Source: RBG-13-51-18 sp963739395 (GTDB lineage: Bacteria > Chloroflexota > Dehalococcoidia > Dehalococcoidales > RBG-16-60-22). From it: 64,000 nucleotides of DNA. The notes under the pieces were generated by a model. It worked only from the letters and a program-made list of their open reading frames with translations. It searched no databases and was not told the origin of the DNA. Each line of letters starts with the position of its first letter. Within the stretch, counting starts at the first letter, position 1. The DNA lies in the NCBI GenBank assembly GCA_963739395.1, contig CAVUAE010000001.1, forward strand, positions 1,178,001 to 1,242,000, in the 5' to 3' direction. Positions 50,103-59,080 of this stretch are shown one piece after another. The position numbers were made by a program, and so were the translations under genes.

Positions 50103-50843
50103 ATGGCGACCGTTAAAGAATTTAATCATTTCGGCGAGGAATTAGAAAAAATACTAATTTTAAGAACATCACCGGTGGCGGTTAAAATGCTGGAAAAAGA
50201 AGCAGATATTCCCAAAGAGGCAGTGCGCCCCAAGCGCGACCGAAAATATCACCTCGCTCAGTGCCAGGCTTTCGCTTTATCACGTCGCGAAGGCACTACC
50301 ATCGCCATGCTTAAGGAAGACCACTGGTGTCCCGCTGCTTTAATGGCTTACGGCATGGTGCCGCTGCCTCCAGGTCCTAATCCTACCCGCATGCACCCCT
50401 ACGACATGTTCGACTACGGGAAATATATTGGCATCCTCACTGCCCCCCTTAAAACCGCCTCCTTTAAGCCGGATGTTGTGATTATTTATTCCAACACTGC
50501 TCAATTAAGAAGCCTGTTGCTTTCTTTTCCGCCCGATGAAGTAAGGCAGGTAAATGGGCGTTTCTTCCCGCCATCCTGCGCTCATGCCGTTGTCACCCCC
50601 ATGTTGCAGGGCGGCTACTGGGTGGTCTTGCCCGACCCCGGCGAATACCAGCGGGCTCTCTGCGACGAGGGGGAGATGATGTTTGCTTTGCCGGCGGATA
50701 AGCTATCGATGATGTATGAAAATATGCAAAAATTCAAGGGTTTTGGTTCCTACCGTGAGCATAATTATTTTATCTTGCCCGATTTTCCGCGGCCTGATTT
50801 TTATAAAGCGATGTTTAAAGGTTGGGGACTGGAAGATTACTAG
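50103..50843 (+). CDS. DUF169 family protein
   Basis: 246 residues with the DUF169 features: SPVAVKMLEKE near the start, HLAQCQAFALSRREGTTIAM, DHWCPAALMAYG, and a late CDEGEMMFALPADKL. Three conserved Cys (CQAF, WCPA, SCAH) could bind a cluster or metal. The family is widespread in anaerobes and archaea without known function. It ends 1 bp before the mutase gene, so it is cotranscribed. Confidence 0.82.
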   Translation: MATVKEFNHFGEELEKILILRTSPVAVKMLEKEADIPKEAVRPKRDRKYHLAQCQAFALSRREGTTIAMLKEDHWCPAALMAYGMVPLPPGPNPTRMHPYDMFDYGKYIGILTAPLKTASFKPDVVIIYSNTAQLRSLLLSFPPDEVRQVNGRFFPPSCAHAVVTPMLQGGYWVVLPDPGEYQRALCDEGEMMFALPADKLSMMYENMQKFKGFGSYREHNYFILPDFPRPDFYKAMFKGWGLEDY

Positions 50844-52496
50844 ATGAGTAAGCGTAAGGAAAAGTGGGAAAAAGAGGTGCTAAAGCCGGCGCTTAAGCGT
50901 TTGCCGGAACGTCAGTCGTCTTTCGAGCTTACCTCGGGTATGGCGGTTAAGCTGCTTTATACGGCTGAAGAACTGACGGATATTGACCTCGAAACATCGC
51001 TTGGCTATCCGGGGGAGTATCCTTTCGGACGGGGCATTCAGCCTACCATGTATCGCGGTCGACTTTGGACGATGCGTCAATACTCCGGTTATGCCTCGGC
51101 GGAAGAGTCGAACCGACGTTATCGCTATCTTTTGAAACAGGGCCAGACTGGCTTGAGTGTCGCTTTCGACCTACCGACACAGCTTGGCTATGATTCAGAT
51201 AATCCTCTCTCCCGCGGCGAAGTTGGCAAGGTCGGCGTCCCCATTAACACCTTACATGACGTGGAAGTCCTCTTTAAAGATATCCCACTGGATAAAGTTA
51301 GTACTTCGATGACGATTAACTCTACCGCCCCTATCTTGCTGGCGATGTATATCGTCCTCGCCAAAAAGCAGGGGATAGCTTTAAATAAGCTGGAAGGCAC
51401 TATCCAGAACGACATTTTAAAAGAGTACATCGCCCGGGGCACTTATATTTATCCCCCCGCCCCCTCCATGCGTTTGACCACGGATATTTTTGAATATTGC
51501 GGCTTGAACCTGCCCCGCTGGAACACCATCAGTATCAGCGGCTACCACATCCGCGAGGCGGGCTCAACGGCGGTGCAGGAAATCGCCTTTACCTTAGCTG
51601 ACGGTATCGCTTACGTCCAGGCCACGTTGGATAGGGGACTTAATATCGATGATTTTGCTGGGCGCCTTTCGTTTTTCTTTGATGCTCATAATAATCTGCT
51701 GGAAGAGGTCGCCAAGTTCCGTGCTACCCGCATTCTCTGGGCGGAGATAATGAAAGAACGTTTTCACGCCAAAGACCCGCGCAGTTGCATGCTGCGGTTT
51801 CACACCCAGACAGCTGGCTGCGCTTTGACCGCCCAACAGCCTTACAACAACATCGTCCGCGTGGCGGTACAGGCTTTGGCGGCTATACTTGGCGGGACGC
51901 AGTCCCTCCACACCAACTCTTATGATGAAGCCTATGCCACCCCGTCGGAAGAAGCAGTGACAACTGCCCTGCGCACGCAACAGGTGCTCGCTTACGAAAG
52001 CGGCGTGGCGGACTCCGTTGACCCGCTGGGTGGGGCATTTATGGTGGAGTCTTTAACGCAGGAGATAAAAACGGCAGCGCAAAAGTATATCGACAAAATA
52101 GAATCACTGGGTGGGGCAATCAAGGCTATCGAAAAAGGCTTCCAGCAGCGAGAAATCCAAGTAAGCTCTTACCGTTATCAGCAGGAAGTAGAAGCGGAAA
52201 AAAGGACAGTTGTTGGCGTGAATAAATTCGTCGCCCCTTATACTAAAATTAAGAGCCTCCTCCGCGTCGACCCCGCGGAAGAAAAGAAACAAATCGCCGC
52301 GCTGAAAAAAGTTAAACAGCAGCGTAACTCCAAAGAAGTCGCGGCGTCGTTAGGAAATCTAAAGAAAGTCGCTTTAGGTAAAGGAAACACCATGCCGGCT
52401 TTTATGCGCTGCGTCGAGGCTTATGCTACCGTCGGTGAAATCTGCGATGTTTTACGCGGCGTCTTTGGTATACAAAAGGAGTCATTAATTTTCTAA
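50844..52496 (+). CDS. Methylmalonyl-CoA mutase, catalytic (large) subunit
   Basis: 550 residues, lacking the B12 domain, which is encoded separately at 53172. The barrel shows RGIQPTMYRGRLWTMRQYSG, QGQTGLSVAFDLPTQLGYDSD, STSMTINSTAPI and QNDILKEYIARGTYIYPP. TMY and RQY at the substrate pocket are characteristic of methylmalonyl-CoA mutase and not of isobutyryl- or 2-hydroxyisobutyryl-CoA mutases. It interconverts methylmalonyl-CoA and succinyl-CoA. The epimerase and B12 subunit follow; a MeaB chaperone is not in the window. Confidence 0.93.
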   Translation: MSKRKEKWEKEVLKPALKRLPERQSSFELTSGMAVKLLYTAEELTDIDLETSLGYPGEYPFGRGIQPTMYRGRLWTMRQYSGYASAEESNRRYRYLLKQGQTGLSVAFDLPTQLGYDSDNPLSRGEVGKVGVPINTLHDVEVLFKDIPLDKVSTSMTINSTAPILLAMYIVLAKKQGIALNKLEGTIQNDILKEYIARGTYIYPPAPSMRLTTDIFEYCGLNLPRWNTISISGYHIREAGSTAVQEIAFTLADGIAYVQATLDRGLNIDDFAGRLSFFFDAHNNLLEEVAKFRATRILWAEIMKERFHAKDPRSCMLRFHTQTAGCALTAQQPYNNIVRVAVQALAAILGGTQSLHTNSYDEAYATPSEEAVTTALRTQQVLAYESGVADSVDPLGGAFMVESLTQEIKTAAQKYIDKIESLGGAIKAIEKGFQQREIQVSSYRYQQEVEAEKRTVVGVNKFVAPYTKIKSLLRVDPAEEKKQIAALKKVKQQRNSKEVAASLGNLKKVALGKGNTMPAFMRCVEAYATVGEICDVLRGVFGIQKESLIF

Positions 52497-52503
52497 AGAG
52501 TAT

Positions 52504-52628
52504 GGTCATTTTGAGGGAGTGACCTGCCCGCCGCACAAGGCTTTGGCAGGCGGGAACGACCGAAGAATCTCGTCCACTCAAAAATAACAAGATCCTTCCC
52601 CCTCGACAAGCTCGGGGTCAGGATGACA
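52504..52628. repeat. Dispersed palindromic repeat, near-copy of the 23885 element
   Basis: About 60 bp of the left arm, including the GC-rich hairpin and CGAAGAATCTCG, is identical to 23896-23956. The right arm differs and contains CCCTCGACAAGCTCGGG, then ends TCAGGATGACA. It begins 8 bp after the mutase stop. Confidence 0.85.
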
Positions 52629-52649
52629 AAGGGTTTGGGAGTAATGTAA

Positions 52650-53054
52650 ATGATAAAACGAGTCCATCATATCGGCATCGCCGTCAATAATCTAAAAGAA
52701 AGCGTCGCCCTCTTTGAAAAACTATTGGGCACCAAGGCGCATATTCAAGATGTTCCCTCCCAGAAAGTGACCGAAGCCTGTTTTAGAATTGGGGATTTGG
52801 AAATTGACCTTGTTGAGCCGATGGGACCCGATAGCGCGGTGGCGAAATTTTTAGAAAAGCGGGGCGAGGGACTCCATCATATCGCTTTAGAGGTTGATGA
52901 TATTAACTTTGAATTGAAGTCGATGGAGGGAAAAGGCTTTCAGCTTATCGATAGAGAGGGCAGGGATGGAGCAGCCGGGAAAATTGGTTTTATCCACCCT
53001 AATTCCGTTAGCGGTGTGCTGGTGGAGCTTGTCCAGCTGAGAGAAAAAGAATAA
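52650..53054 (+). CDS. mce: Methylmalonyl-CoA epimerase
   Basis: 134 residues. VHHIGIAVNNL contains the metal ligand His7; GEGLHHIALEVDDI and VLVELVQL give the other ligands. It converts (2S)- and (2R)-methylmalonyl-CoA. Its location between the two mutase subunit genes supports this function more strongly than for the paralog at 8105. Confidence 0.92.
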   Translation: MIKRVHHIGIAVNNLKESVALFEKLLGTKAHIQDVPSQKVTEACFRIGDLEIDLVEPMGPDSAVAKFLEKRGEGLHHIALEVDDINFELKSMEGKGFQLIDREGRDGAAGKIGFIHPNSVSGVLVELVQLREKE

Positions 53055-53068
53055 TAATAGTATAAACT

Positions 53069-53140
53069 ACCATTCCGGCGAAAACCGGAATCCATATCCC
53101 CTTTACCCCTCCACTGGATTCCAGCCTGCGCTGGAATGAC
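53069..53140. repeat. Palindromic repeat of the CATTCC/GGAATGAC type
   Basis: CCATTCCGGCGAAAACCGGAATCC on the left (palindromic CCGG arms) and GGATTCCAGCCTGCGCTGG then AATGAC on the right. It is related to the repeat at 35742. Confidence 0.7.
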
Positions 53141-53171
53141 AGATTACTAAGAGCTTGTTATGGAGTATATT

Positions 53172-53573
53172 ATGACTCATAAAAAAATACGTGTCCTCAT
53201 CGCCAAGCCGGGTCTCGATGGACATGACCGCGGCGCCAAAGTCGTCGCCAGCGCCCTCCGTGACGCTGGTATGGAAGTTATTTATACCGGCATCCGCCAG
53301 ACACCGGACATGATTGTCCAGGCGGCTTTACAGGAGGATGTAGATGTCGTCGGCTTAAGCTGCCTCTCCGGCGCCCACCTTGAGCTTTTCGCCGATGTTA
53401 TGAAGGGACTTAAGCAAAAGAAACTAGGAAATATCACCATCGTCGCCGGCGGTATTATCCCCGAAGATGATATTCCCGTTTTAAAGAAAATGGGCATTAA
53501 AGCCGTCTTTGGTCCCGGCACGAAAACCGGAGATATTGCCGAAGCGATTAAAAAATTGATAACTAGGAAATAA
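53172..53573 (+). CDS. Methylmalonyl-CoA mutase small subunit, B12-binding domain
   Basis: 133 residues from the ATG at 53172, which has GGAG 5-9 nt upstream; an ATG 12 bp earlier is possible. The B12 motif D16-G-H18-DR-G21 is in LDGHDRGAKV, with GLSCLSGAH and VAGGIIPEDD as the loops around the nucleotide tail. It completes the split mutase with the subunit at 50844. Confidence 0.92.
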   Translation: MTHKKIRVLIAKPGLDGHDRGAKVVASALRDAGMEVIYTGIRQTPDMIVQAALQEDVDVVGLSCLSGAHLELFADVMKGLKQKKLGNITIVAGGIIPEDDIPVLKKMGIKAVFGPGTKTGDIAEAIKKLITRK

Positions 53574-53578
53574 TTACA

Positions 53579-54085
53579 ATGGCCGTTACTATCAAACTCC
53601 TCGAAGAAAAAACCATTCCACTTATAATGTTGGCTTTCCAGAGTTCAGAATGGAAAACGACAGAATCTTATTTTCAAAAAATGCTGACGACACAGAAAAA
53701 TGGCGAAGTCACGTTTCTTGTAGCATATTCCGACAACACTATAACTGGTTTTGTATATGTCCGTTGGCAGGCGGAATATCCACCATTTGCCAAGCAAGGT
53801 ATACCAGAAATACGCGACTTACGTGTCTTAGCAGAGTTCCGGCGTCGTGGTATTGCATCAGCTCTAATGGATGAGGCGGAAGAGCGGATATCTAAAAGGT
53901 CAAAAAAAGCTGGTCTTGGAGTGGGTCTATATGCCGATTATGGTCCAGCCCAACAGATGTATATCTTGCGTGGTTATGTTCCTGACGGGCGTGGTTTAAT
54001 ATATCAAAATCGTCCGGTTAAACCCGGACGTGACGTTTTTGTTGATGATGATTTACTCCTTTTCTTTATTAAAGAACGAAAATAA
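53579..54085 (+). CDS. GNAT family N-acetyltransferase
   Basis: 168 residues. The acetyl-CoA site is IRDLRVLAEFRRRGIASALMDEAE (R/Q-x-x-G/A motif), followed by a C-terminal strand with LRGYVPDGRGLIY. The substrate is unknown. It is 5 bp after the B12 subunit and has higher A+T than its neighbours. Confidence 0.85.
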   Translation: MAVTIKLLEEKTIPLIMLAFQSSEWKTTESYFQKMLTTQKNGEVTFLVAYSDNTITGFVYVRWQAEYPPFAKQGIPEIRDLRVLAEFRRRGIASALMDEAEERISKRSKKAGLGVGLYADYGPAQQMYILRGYVPDGRGLIYQNRPVKPGRDVFVDDDLLLFFIKERK

Positions 54086-54114
54086 CTGTTTTTTCCTAAA
54101 AGTTACTTTTATCA

Positions 54115-54143
54115 TTTACGCACCTTGTATTTATTGCTAAAAT
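54115..54143 (+). promoter_or_regulatory. Rubrerythrin promoter
   Basis: TTTACG (54115-54120), 17-bp spacer, TAAAAT (54138-54143). Confidence 0.45.
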
Positions 54144-54181
54144 TAATGGAGTTTAAGGTAAGATTATCAAGGGGGTAGATT

Positions 54182-54685
54182 ATGGCTGACACAAAGGAAA
54201 ATCTAAAGGAAGCATTCGCTGGAGAAAGCCAGGCTAATCGCAAATACACCTTTTTTGCCGAAAAAGCGGATGAAGCTGGCGATAAACAGGTCGCCCGACT
54301 TTTTCGCGCGGCTGCCGAATCGGAAACCGTGCACGCCCGCGCCCACTTGAGGGTCATGGGTGAAATTAAGTCGGATAAAGAAAACCTGATGGCGGGTATC
54401 GGCGGCGAGCATTATGAGTTTACCACCATGTACCCCGATTTTATTGAGCAGGCGAAAAAGGAAAATAATAAAGCAGCCGTCATGAGTTTCGATAACGCCA
54501 ACAAAGTGGAGCAGATACATCACGGGCTTTTCCAGACCGCCCTGAAAAACCTGGAAGCAGGCAAGCCACTAAAAGAGACAGTTTACCACGTTTGCCAGGT
54601 CTGCGGTAATACGGTTGAAGGAGAAGCCCCGGAAAGGTGCCCCATCTGTGGAGCCCCGCGCAGTAAGTTTAAGAAAATAGAATAA
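54182..54685 (+). CDS. Rubrerythrin
   Basis: 167 residues. The ferritin-like diiron domain has EAFAGESQANRKYTFFAEKA, AAESETVHARAH and a third Glu in VEQIHH; the C-terminal rubredoxin domain has CQVCGNTVEGEAPERCPICG. It reduces hydrogen peroxide to water in anaerobes. A strong AGGGGGT site precedes it, and it appears to be monocistronic. Confidence 0.95.
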   Translation: MADTKENLKEAFAGESQANRKYTFFAEKADEAGDKQVARLFRAAAESETVHARAHLRVMGEIKSDKENLMAGIGGEHYEFTTMYPDFIEQAKKENNKAAVMSFDNANKVEQIHHGLFQTALKNLEAGKPLKETVYHVCQVCGNTVEGEAPERCPICGAPRSKFKKIE

Positions 54686-54896
54686 AAAAATTAAACACGG
54701 GCTAATACCATATCTCTTCGCTACTATTAGCTAATCTTGTCCCTGATTAGTATCTGTATACCTCTACCCATAACAGTACCTTTATAATCAAGTTCATGAT
54801 TTTCTCCATGATAATTTTCAGATATTGACAAATTACTTTGAAAAGACTAGACTTTTGTCGCACAAAAAGTACGAATAATGCCAGGAGGTTATGCTA

Positions 54897-55994
54897 ATGC
54901 ATCAATTTACTCATGCCTGGTTAGCTTTCATGGCGATAAAAAGACTGGAAGAGAAAATACCCAAACTTGATGACAATGAACGAAAATATTATGAAAAACT
55001 CATACACTGGTTTCAAAATAACAAAGATTGTGTGATACAAGGAGCTTGGTATCCCGATAAAGTTATTGTAGATAATAGTACCAGCCATATACTTAAAATC
55101 GAGCCATATAATCCAACTAATAAAGATGCTATTGATATTGATGTGGAAAGAGGTAGAAAAAAAGTAGTTCAAAAAGAAGGCTTTAAAAAACTTCCCGAGG
55201 AATATTTGTCTTATAGCCGATGGGGTAAAAATTCGACATTGAGACAACAACCCTTCGTAATTGATATGAAAACTAACCTGCCTGACCGCTGTGAGACATT
55301 CACCGAAACTGTCATTGACCATTTTAAGATGCAATTCCACGAGCGAAAGGGTTCGCCGATTTCACCTACGTCAAACCAAGTTTCGTTTTTATTTTTTATG
55401 CAGAGTCATTATATTGCCGATGCTCATGTACCGCTCCATTGTGACGGCAGGAGTTTTTCTGAAGGTAAAAACTTTCATGCGAAACTGGAAGAGGCTTGGG
55501 AGAAAAAAGTCATTGCTAGTTGTAAAAGGGATATGACGGATGATTGTAATCCGCGATTCGTATATGATGAGAAAGGTTATCCCTCGATAATTGAAAATGA
55601 ATTTCGGGGTTCTTATCTGGAAAAGGTCCAACAAGAAATGATTAAGCGACCACTTGGGTCAATAAACTCATTTTTTACCAGTAGCAATTCCAATGTTTGG
55701 GACTTTATGACTGCAGTATGCCAGAATTCCTATCTTCTCTCTTATTATTTCTTTGATCCAGCAGAAATCATTGACCCGGAACAAGCAGTTTTTGAAGAAT
55801 GGTTAACCCATCATATTACCCAGTTTGAAGATTTAAGTTTAACCGTTCTCGCAGATGCAATTGACTCTATCGCTCGTATATGGTTAAAAATATGGCGTAG
55901 GTATGTTGACTGGGAGGAAAAGAAGATAAAGGAAGAGGAAGAAAAAAGGGAGCAAAAAGAAAATAAACAAACAAGACAGCCAGTAAGCCTGTGA
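54897..55994 (+). CDS. Phospholipase C/S1-P1 nuclease-like zinc protein
   Basis: 365 residues from the second ATG, with AGGAGG 8 nt upstream. Family signs are the start HQFTHAW, the GAWYPD segment, and HYIADAHVPLHCDGR followed by NFHAKLEEAWEKK, which correspond to the His/Asp zinc ligands of zinc-dependent phospholipase C and S1/P1 nucleases. The C-terminus is a charged Lys/Glu tail. No signal peptide is seen, unlike most family members. The gene is A+T rich and stands alone. The substrate is uncertain. Confidence 0.7.
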   Translation: MHQFTHAWLAFMAIKRLEEKIPKLDDNERKYYEKLIHWFQNNKDCVIQGAWYPDKVIVDNSTSHILKIEPYNPTNKDAIDIDVERGRKKVVQKEGFKKLPEEYLSYSRWGKNSTLRQQPFVIDMKTNLPDRCETFTETVIDHFKMQFHERKGSPISPTSNQVSFLFFMQSHYIADAHVPLHCDGRSFSEGKNFHAKLEEAWEKKVIASCKRDMTDDCNPRFVYDEKGYPSIIENEFRGSYLEKVQQEMIKRPLGSINSFFTSSNSNVWDFMTAVCQNSYLLSYYFFDPAEIIDPEQAVFEEWLTHHITQFEDLSLTVLADAIDSIARIWLKIWRRYVDWEEKKIKEEEEKREQKENKQTRQPVSL

Positions 55995-56044
55995 AATTTA
56001 CTCAAGACTAATCAAAGTACTCTTTTTGTTTATGTTTATACCGG

Positions 56045-56074
56045 TTGAACATACTTTGCTAATAAGTCTATAAT
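56045..56074 (+). promoter_or_regulatory. hpt promoter, nearly leaderless
   Basis: TTGAAC (56045-56050), 18-bp spacer, TATAAT (56069-56074). RNA would start about 4 nt before the hpt ATG, and no Shine-Dalgarno site is visible there. Confidence 0.55.
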
Positions 56075-56084
56075 CTAGTTAGCT

Positions 56085-56612
56085 ATGAGTTCTCAGGCTA
56101 GATTACATATATTAGTAACCAAAGCCAAGGTTACATCGACGGTTAAACGTCTGGCTTCCGCCATAACCCGTGATTATCGCGGGAAAAATCCTCTTTTAGT
56201 TGGCATACTTAAAGGCTCTTTCGTCTTTTTAGCCGACCTTGTTCGGCAATTAGATTTTCCTCTGGAAATAGATTTTGCTCGATTATCCAGTTATGGCAGC
56301 GGGAAGCAGACATCCGGTAAAGTAAAAATCGTTCAGGGGCTTATGTCGAATGTGAAGGATAGGCATGTTTTAGTAGTCGAAGACATTGTAGATACGGGTA
56401 TCACTCTCTCTTATTTCCTGGATTTTTTGAAAAAGCAGCATCCGGCTTCGCTCAAACTTTGCGTTTTAACGGATAAGCCCTCGCGACGTCAAGTACCACT
56501 GAAAATTGACTATAAAGGACTTGATGTGCCGAATAAATTCATCGTCGGTTACGGCATCGACTGCGACGAGAAATACCGTAACCTGCCGGATATCTATACG
56601 CTGGAGGATTAG
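56085..56612 (+). CDS. hpt: Hypoxanthine phosphoribosyltransferase
   Basis: 175 residues. LVGILKGSFVFLADLVRQL and the PRPP motif VLVVEDIVDTGITLSYFLDFL are typical, ending with DCDEKYRNLPDIY. It salvages hypoxanthine and guanine. The adenine deaminase gene starts 1 bp after its stop, making a purine salvage operon. Confidence 0.94.
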   Translation: MSSQARLHILVTKAKVTSTVKRLASAITRDYRGKNPLLVGILKGSFVFLADLVRQLDFPLEIDFARLSSYGSGKQTSGKVKIVQGLMSNVKDRHVLVVEDIVDTGITLSYFLDFLKKQHPASLKLCVLTDKPSRRQVPLKIDYKGLDVPNKFIVGYGIDCDEKYRNLPDIYTLED

Positions 56613-56613
56613 T

Positions 56614-58305
56614 ATGGATAATATGCAAAAGTTTATATCCGTCGCTAGAGGCGAGTCTCCCGCCGACCTTATTTTAACCAACGCCAAAATAGTCAACACC
56701 TTTAATGGCGAGATTGAAATCGCTAGCATAGCTATTTTCGATGGCAGGATTGCCGGCATTGGCGATTATATAAAAGCGAACGAAACTATCGACTTAAAAG
56801 GAAAATATGTCGCCCCCGGCTTAATCAATGGGCATGTTCATATTGAAAGCTCGATGCTGGATGTTGGGCAATATGGCCGCGCGATAATACCCCACGGAAC
56901 ATCGGCTATCGTTACCGACCTTCATGAAATCGCTAACGTCTGCGGTCTGGCAGGTATAAATTATGTGCTTGACTATGCCCGGCAGTTGCCCTTTAATGTA
57001 TTCCTTATGGCTCCTTCCTGCGTCCCCGCCACGAATATGGAAACATCTGGAGCAAGTTTAGGGGTCGCAGAAATTAAACGTATTTTAAAGATGGAAGAAT
57101 GTATTGGTCTTGGCGAGGTCATGAACTACCCCGGCGTCCTTTTAGGCGATGCAACCATGCTGGCGAAGATAGCCGCGGCGCAAGGCAAAATCATTGATGG
57201 CCATGCCCCCGGTGTCAGTGGCTTAAACCTTAACGCCTATATTGGCGTAGGCATAGGCTCCGACCATGAATCTATAACCTTAGCCGAGGCGGCCGAAAAG
57301 CTACGACGCGGTATGCACGTCATGATTAGGGAAGGCTCCACCGAAAAGAACTTGGAAACACTGTTGCCGCTGGTGACGAATAAGACTTACTCACGCTGTC
57401 TTTTCGTCGTCGATGACCGGCATGCCGAGGATATCCTCTATGACGGCGATATTGATGCCGTCGTACGTAAGGCGATACGACTTGGTCTCGACCCCGTGCG
57501 GGCGATTCAGATGGCAACTATTAATACCGCCAGGTATTTCCGTTTGGATAAACTTGGTGCCGTTGCCCCCGGCTATTACGCCAACCTTATCATCTTTGAT
57601 GATCTTAAAAGTTTTCAGATAAAAGAGGTTTATTATCATGGGAGAAAGGTTGCGGAAAACGGTAAGTCATTGTTCGACCTGCCCAAACCTCCTGGTAATA
57701 AACTTAATCATACGGTAAAGATTAAATCATTCACTATCGGTGCTTTAAAGCTAATAGCCCACCGAGAACAAGCACTGGTGATTGAGGTTGTTCCCGGTCA
57801 AATTATTACTCGGAAAAAGTCGGTTGAGATCAATACCAGAGACGGCTTTATTATGCCGGACCTGGCCCGTGGTATTTTAAAAGCCGCTGTGGTAGAAAGG
57901 CATAAAGCTACCGGTAATATCGGACTTGGGCTGGTGACTGGCTTCGGACCGCTGCAAGGTGCGTTAGCTTCATCTACGGCTCACGATTCGCATAACATCG
58001 TCGCCGTTGGCTCAAACGACCAAGATATTTTTACAGCCGTTAAAGAGATAGAACGTTTGCAGGGTGGGTTGGTAGTGGCGTCGGGAGGTCGAGTGCTGGG
58101 CAGTCTGGCAACACCTATCGCTGGACTTCTCTCGCAAGAGCCTTTGGAAGTGGTCGTTAACGGGCTGGCAAAACTAGAGAAAATCACACGGGAGATAGGA
58201 TGCAAATTACCCTCTCCCTTTGCTACTCTATCTTTCCTGGCGCTGCCAGTCATCCCCGAACTAAGGTTAACCGACCTCGGGCTAGTGGATGTTAATGCGT
58301 TCTAA
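56614..58305 (+). CDS. ade: Adenine deaminase
   Basis: 563 residues from the ATG at 56614 with GGAGG upstream. Amidohydrolase metal residues lie in GLINGHVHIESSML and VTDLHEIANVCG; IDGHAPGVSG, IGSDHESITLAEA and a C-terminal GSNDQDIFTAV domain are typical of Ade. It converts adenine to hypoxanthine, which the neighbouring Hpt uses. Confidence 0.95.
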   Translation: MDNMQKFISVARGESPADLILTNAKIVNTFNGEIEIASIAIFDGRIAGIGDYIKANETIDLKGKYVAPGLINGHVHIESSMLDVGQYGRAIIPHGTSAIVTDLHEIANVCGLAGINYVLDYARQLPFNVFLMAPSCVPATNMETSGASLGVAEIKRILKMEECIGLGEVMNYPGVLLGDATMLAKIAAAQGKIIDGHAPGVSGLNLNAYIGVGIGSDHESITLAEAAEKLRRGMHVMIREGSTEKNLETLLPLVTNKTYSRCLFVVDDRHAEDILYDGDIDAVVRKAIRLGLDPVRAIQMATINTARYFRLDKLGAVAPGYYANLIIFDDLKSFQIKEVYYHGRKVAENGKSLFDLPKPPGNKLNHTVKIKSFTIGALKLIAHREQALVIEVVPGQIITRKKSVEINTRDGFIMPDLARGILKAAVVERHKATGNIGLGLVTGFGPLQGALASSTAHDSHNIVAVGSNDQDIFTAVKEIERLQGGLVVASGGRVLGSLATPIAGLLSQEPLEVVVNGLAKLEKITREIGCKLPSPFATLSFLALPVIPELRLTDLGLVDVNAF

Positions 58306-58350
58306 TTGATAAAATGATGTAGCCTGCGATTACGAAGAAAGGTTTTTTCG

Positions 58351-59061
58351 ATGCATCGTCCTATTATTCAGCCCATTTTTGAAAATCGTTATGATGCCGG
58401 ACGCCAACTTGCGGAAAAATTAACAGAATATGCCGGCAAATCTGTGGTTGTGCTGGGTATTCCTAACGGCGGAGTGGCCGTAGCCTTAGGTGTTGCCATT
58501 GCCCTAGGCGGCGACTTCGACCTTGTTATTTCCCGTAAAATTCCTCTACCGCAAAGTCCCGAGGGCGGCTTCGGTTCAATCACCGAGGATGGCACTATTA
58601 TTCTCAACGAGGAACTCGTTAGAAAAGCCGGTTTGACCCAGCATCAAATAAATGAGCAGATTAACCGAGTGAAATCGAACATCAGCCAGCGGAGTTCACT
58701 CTATTATGCCGACCGTCCACCAACCAAAGTTGCCGGAAGGACGTTAATCATTGTGGATGATGGACTGGCTTCCGGATATACGATGCGAGCGGCCATTGAA
58801 TCGATGCAGAAATATGAACCGGGGAGAATCATTGCCGCTGTGCCGGTGGGTTCAGCCCAAGCAGTGAAAGATGTCCAGAAGGTCGCCAGTAGAGTTATTA
58901 CTTGCGCTATCGGCACACAGTCTAATTTCTATGTCGCCGACTACTATCGCCACTGGTACGAGATTGCCGATAGTGAAGTATTATCTTGTCTGAAAGAATG
59001 GAAAATAAGGCGTAACGGCGATAGGATACAGCTGCCGGAGAAAAAACGGCGTATTGCTTAA
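58351..59061 (+). CDS. Phosphoribosyltransferase family protein
   Basis: 236 residues. Near the start RYDAGRQLAEKL and LGIPNGGVAVALGVA; the PRPP motif is LIIVDDGLASGYTMRAAI, with VPVGSAQAV after it. This architecture is that of the predicted phosphoribosyltransferases related to dienelactone-hydrolase-linked proteins, whose substrate is not established. Following hpt and ade, a salvage role is possible. Confidence 0.85.
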   Translation: MHRPIIQPIFENRYDAGRQLAEKLTEYAGKSVVVLGIPNGGVAVALGVAIALGGDFDLVISRKIPLPQSPEGGFGSITEDGTIILNEELVRKAGLTQHQINEQINRVKSNISQRSSLYYADRPPTKVAGRTLIIVDDGLASGYTMRAAIESMQKYEPGRIIAAVPVGSAQAVKDVQKVASRVITCAIGTQSNFYVADYYRHWYEIADSEVLSCLKEWKIRRNGDRIQLPEKKRRIA

Positions 59062-59080
59062 GGTTTATCAGCTAGCCTTA

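Noticed and set aside
56506..56613. 36-codon N-terminal extension of adenine deaminase
   Set aside because: It overlaps hpt in another frame, has Ser/Thr-rich nonsense composition, and the ATG at 56614 has a strong GGAGG site.
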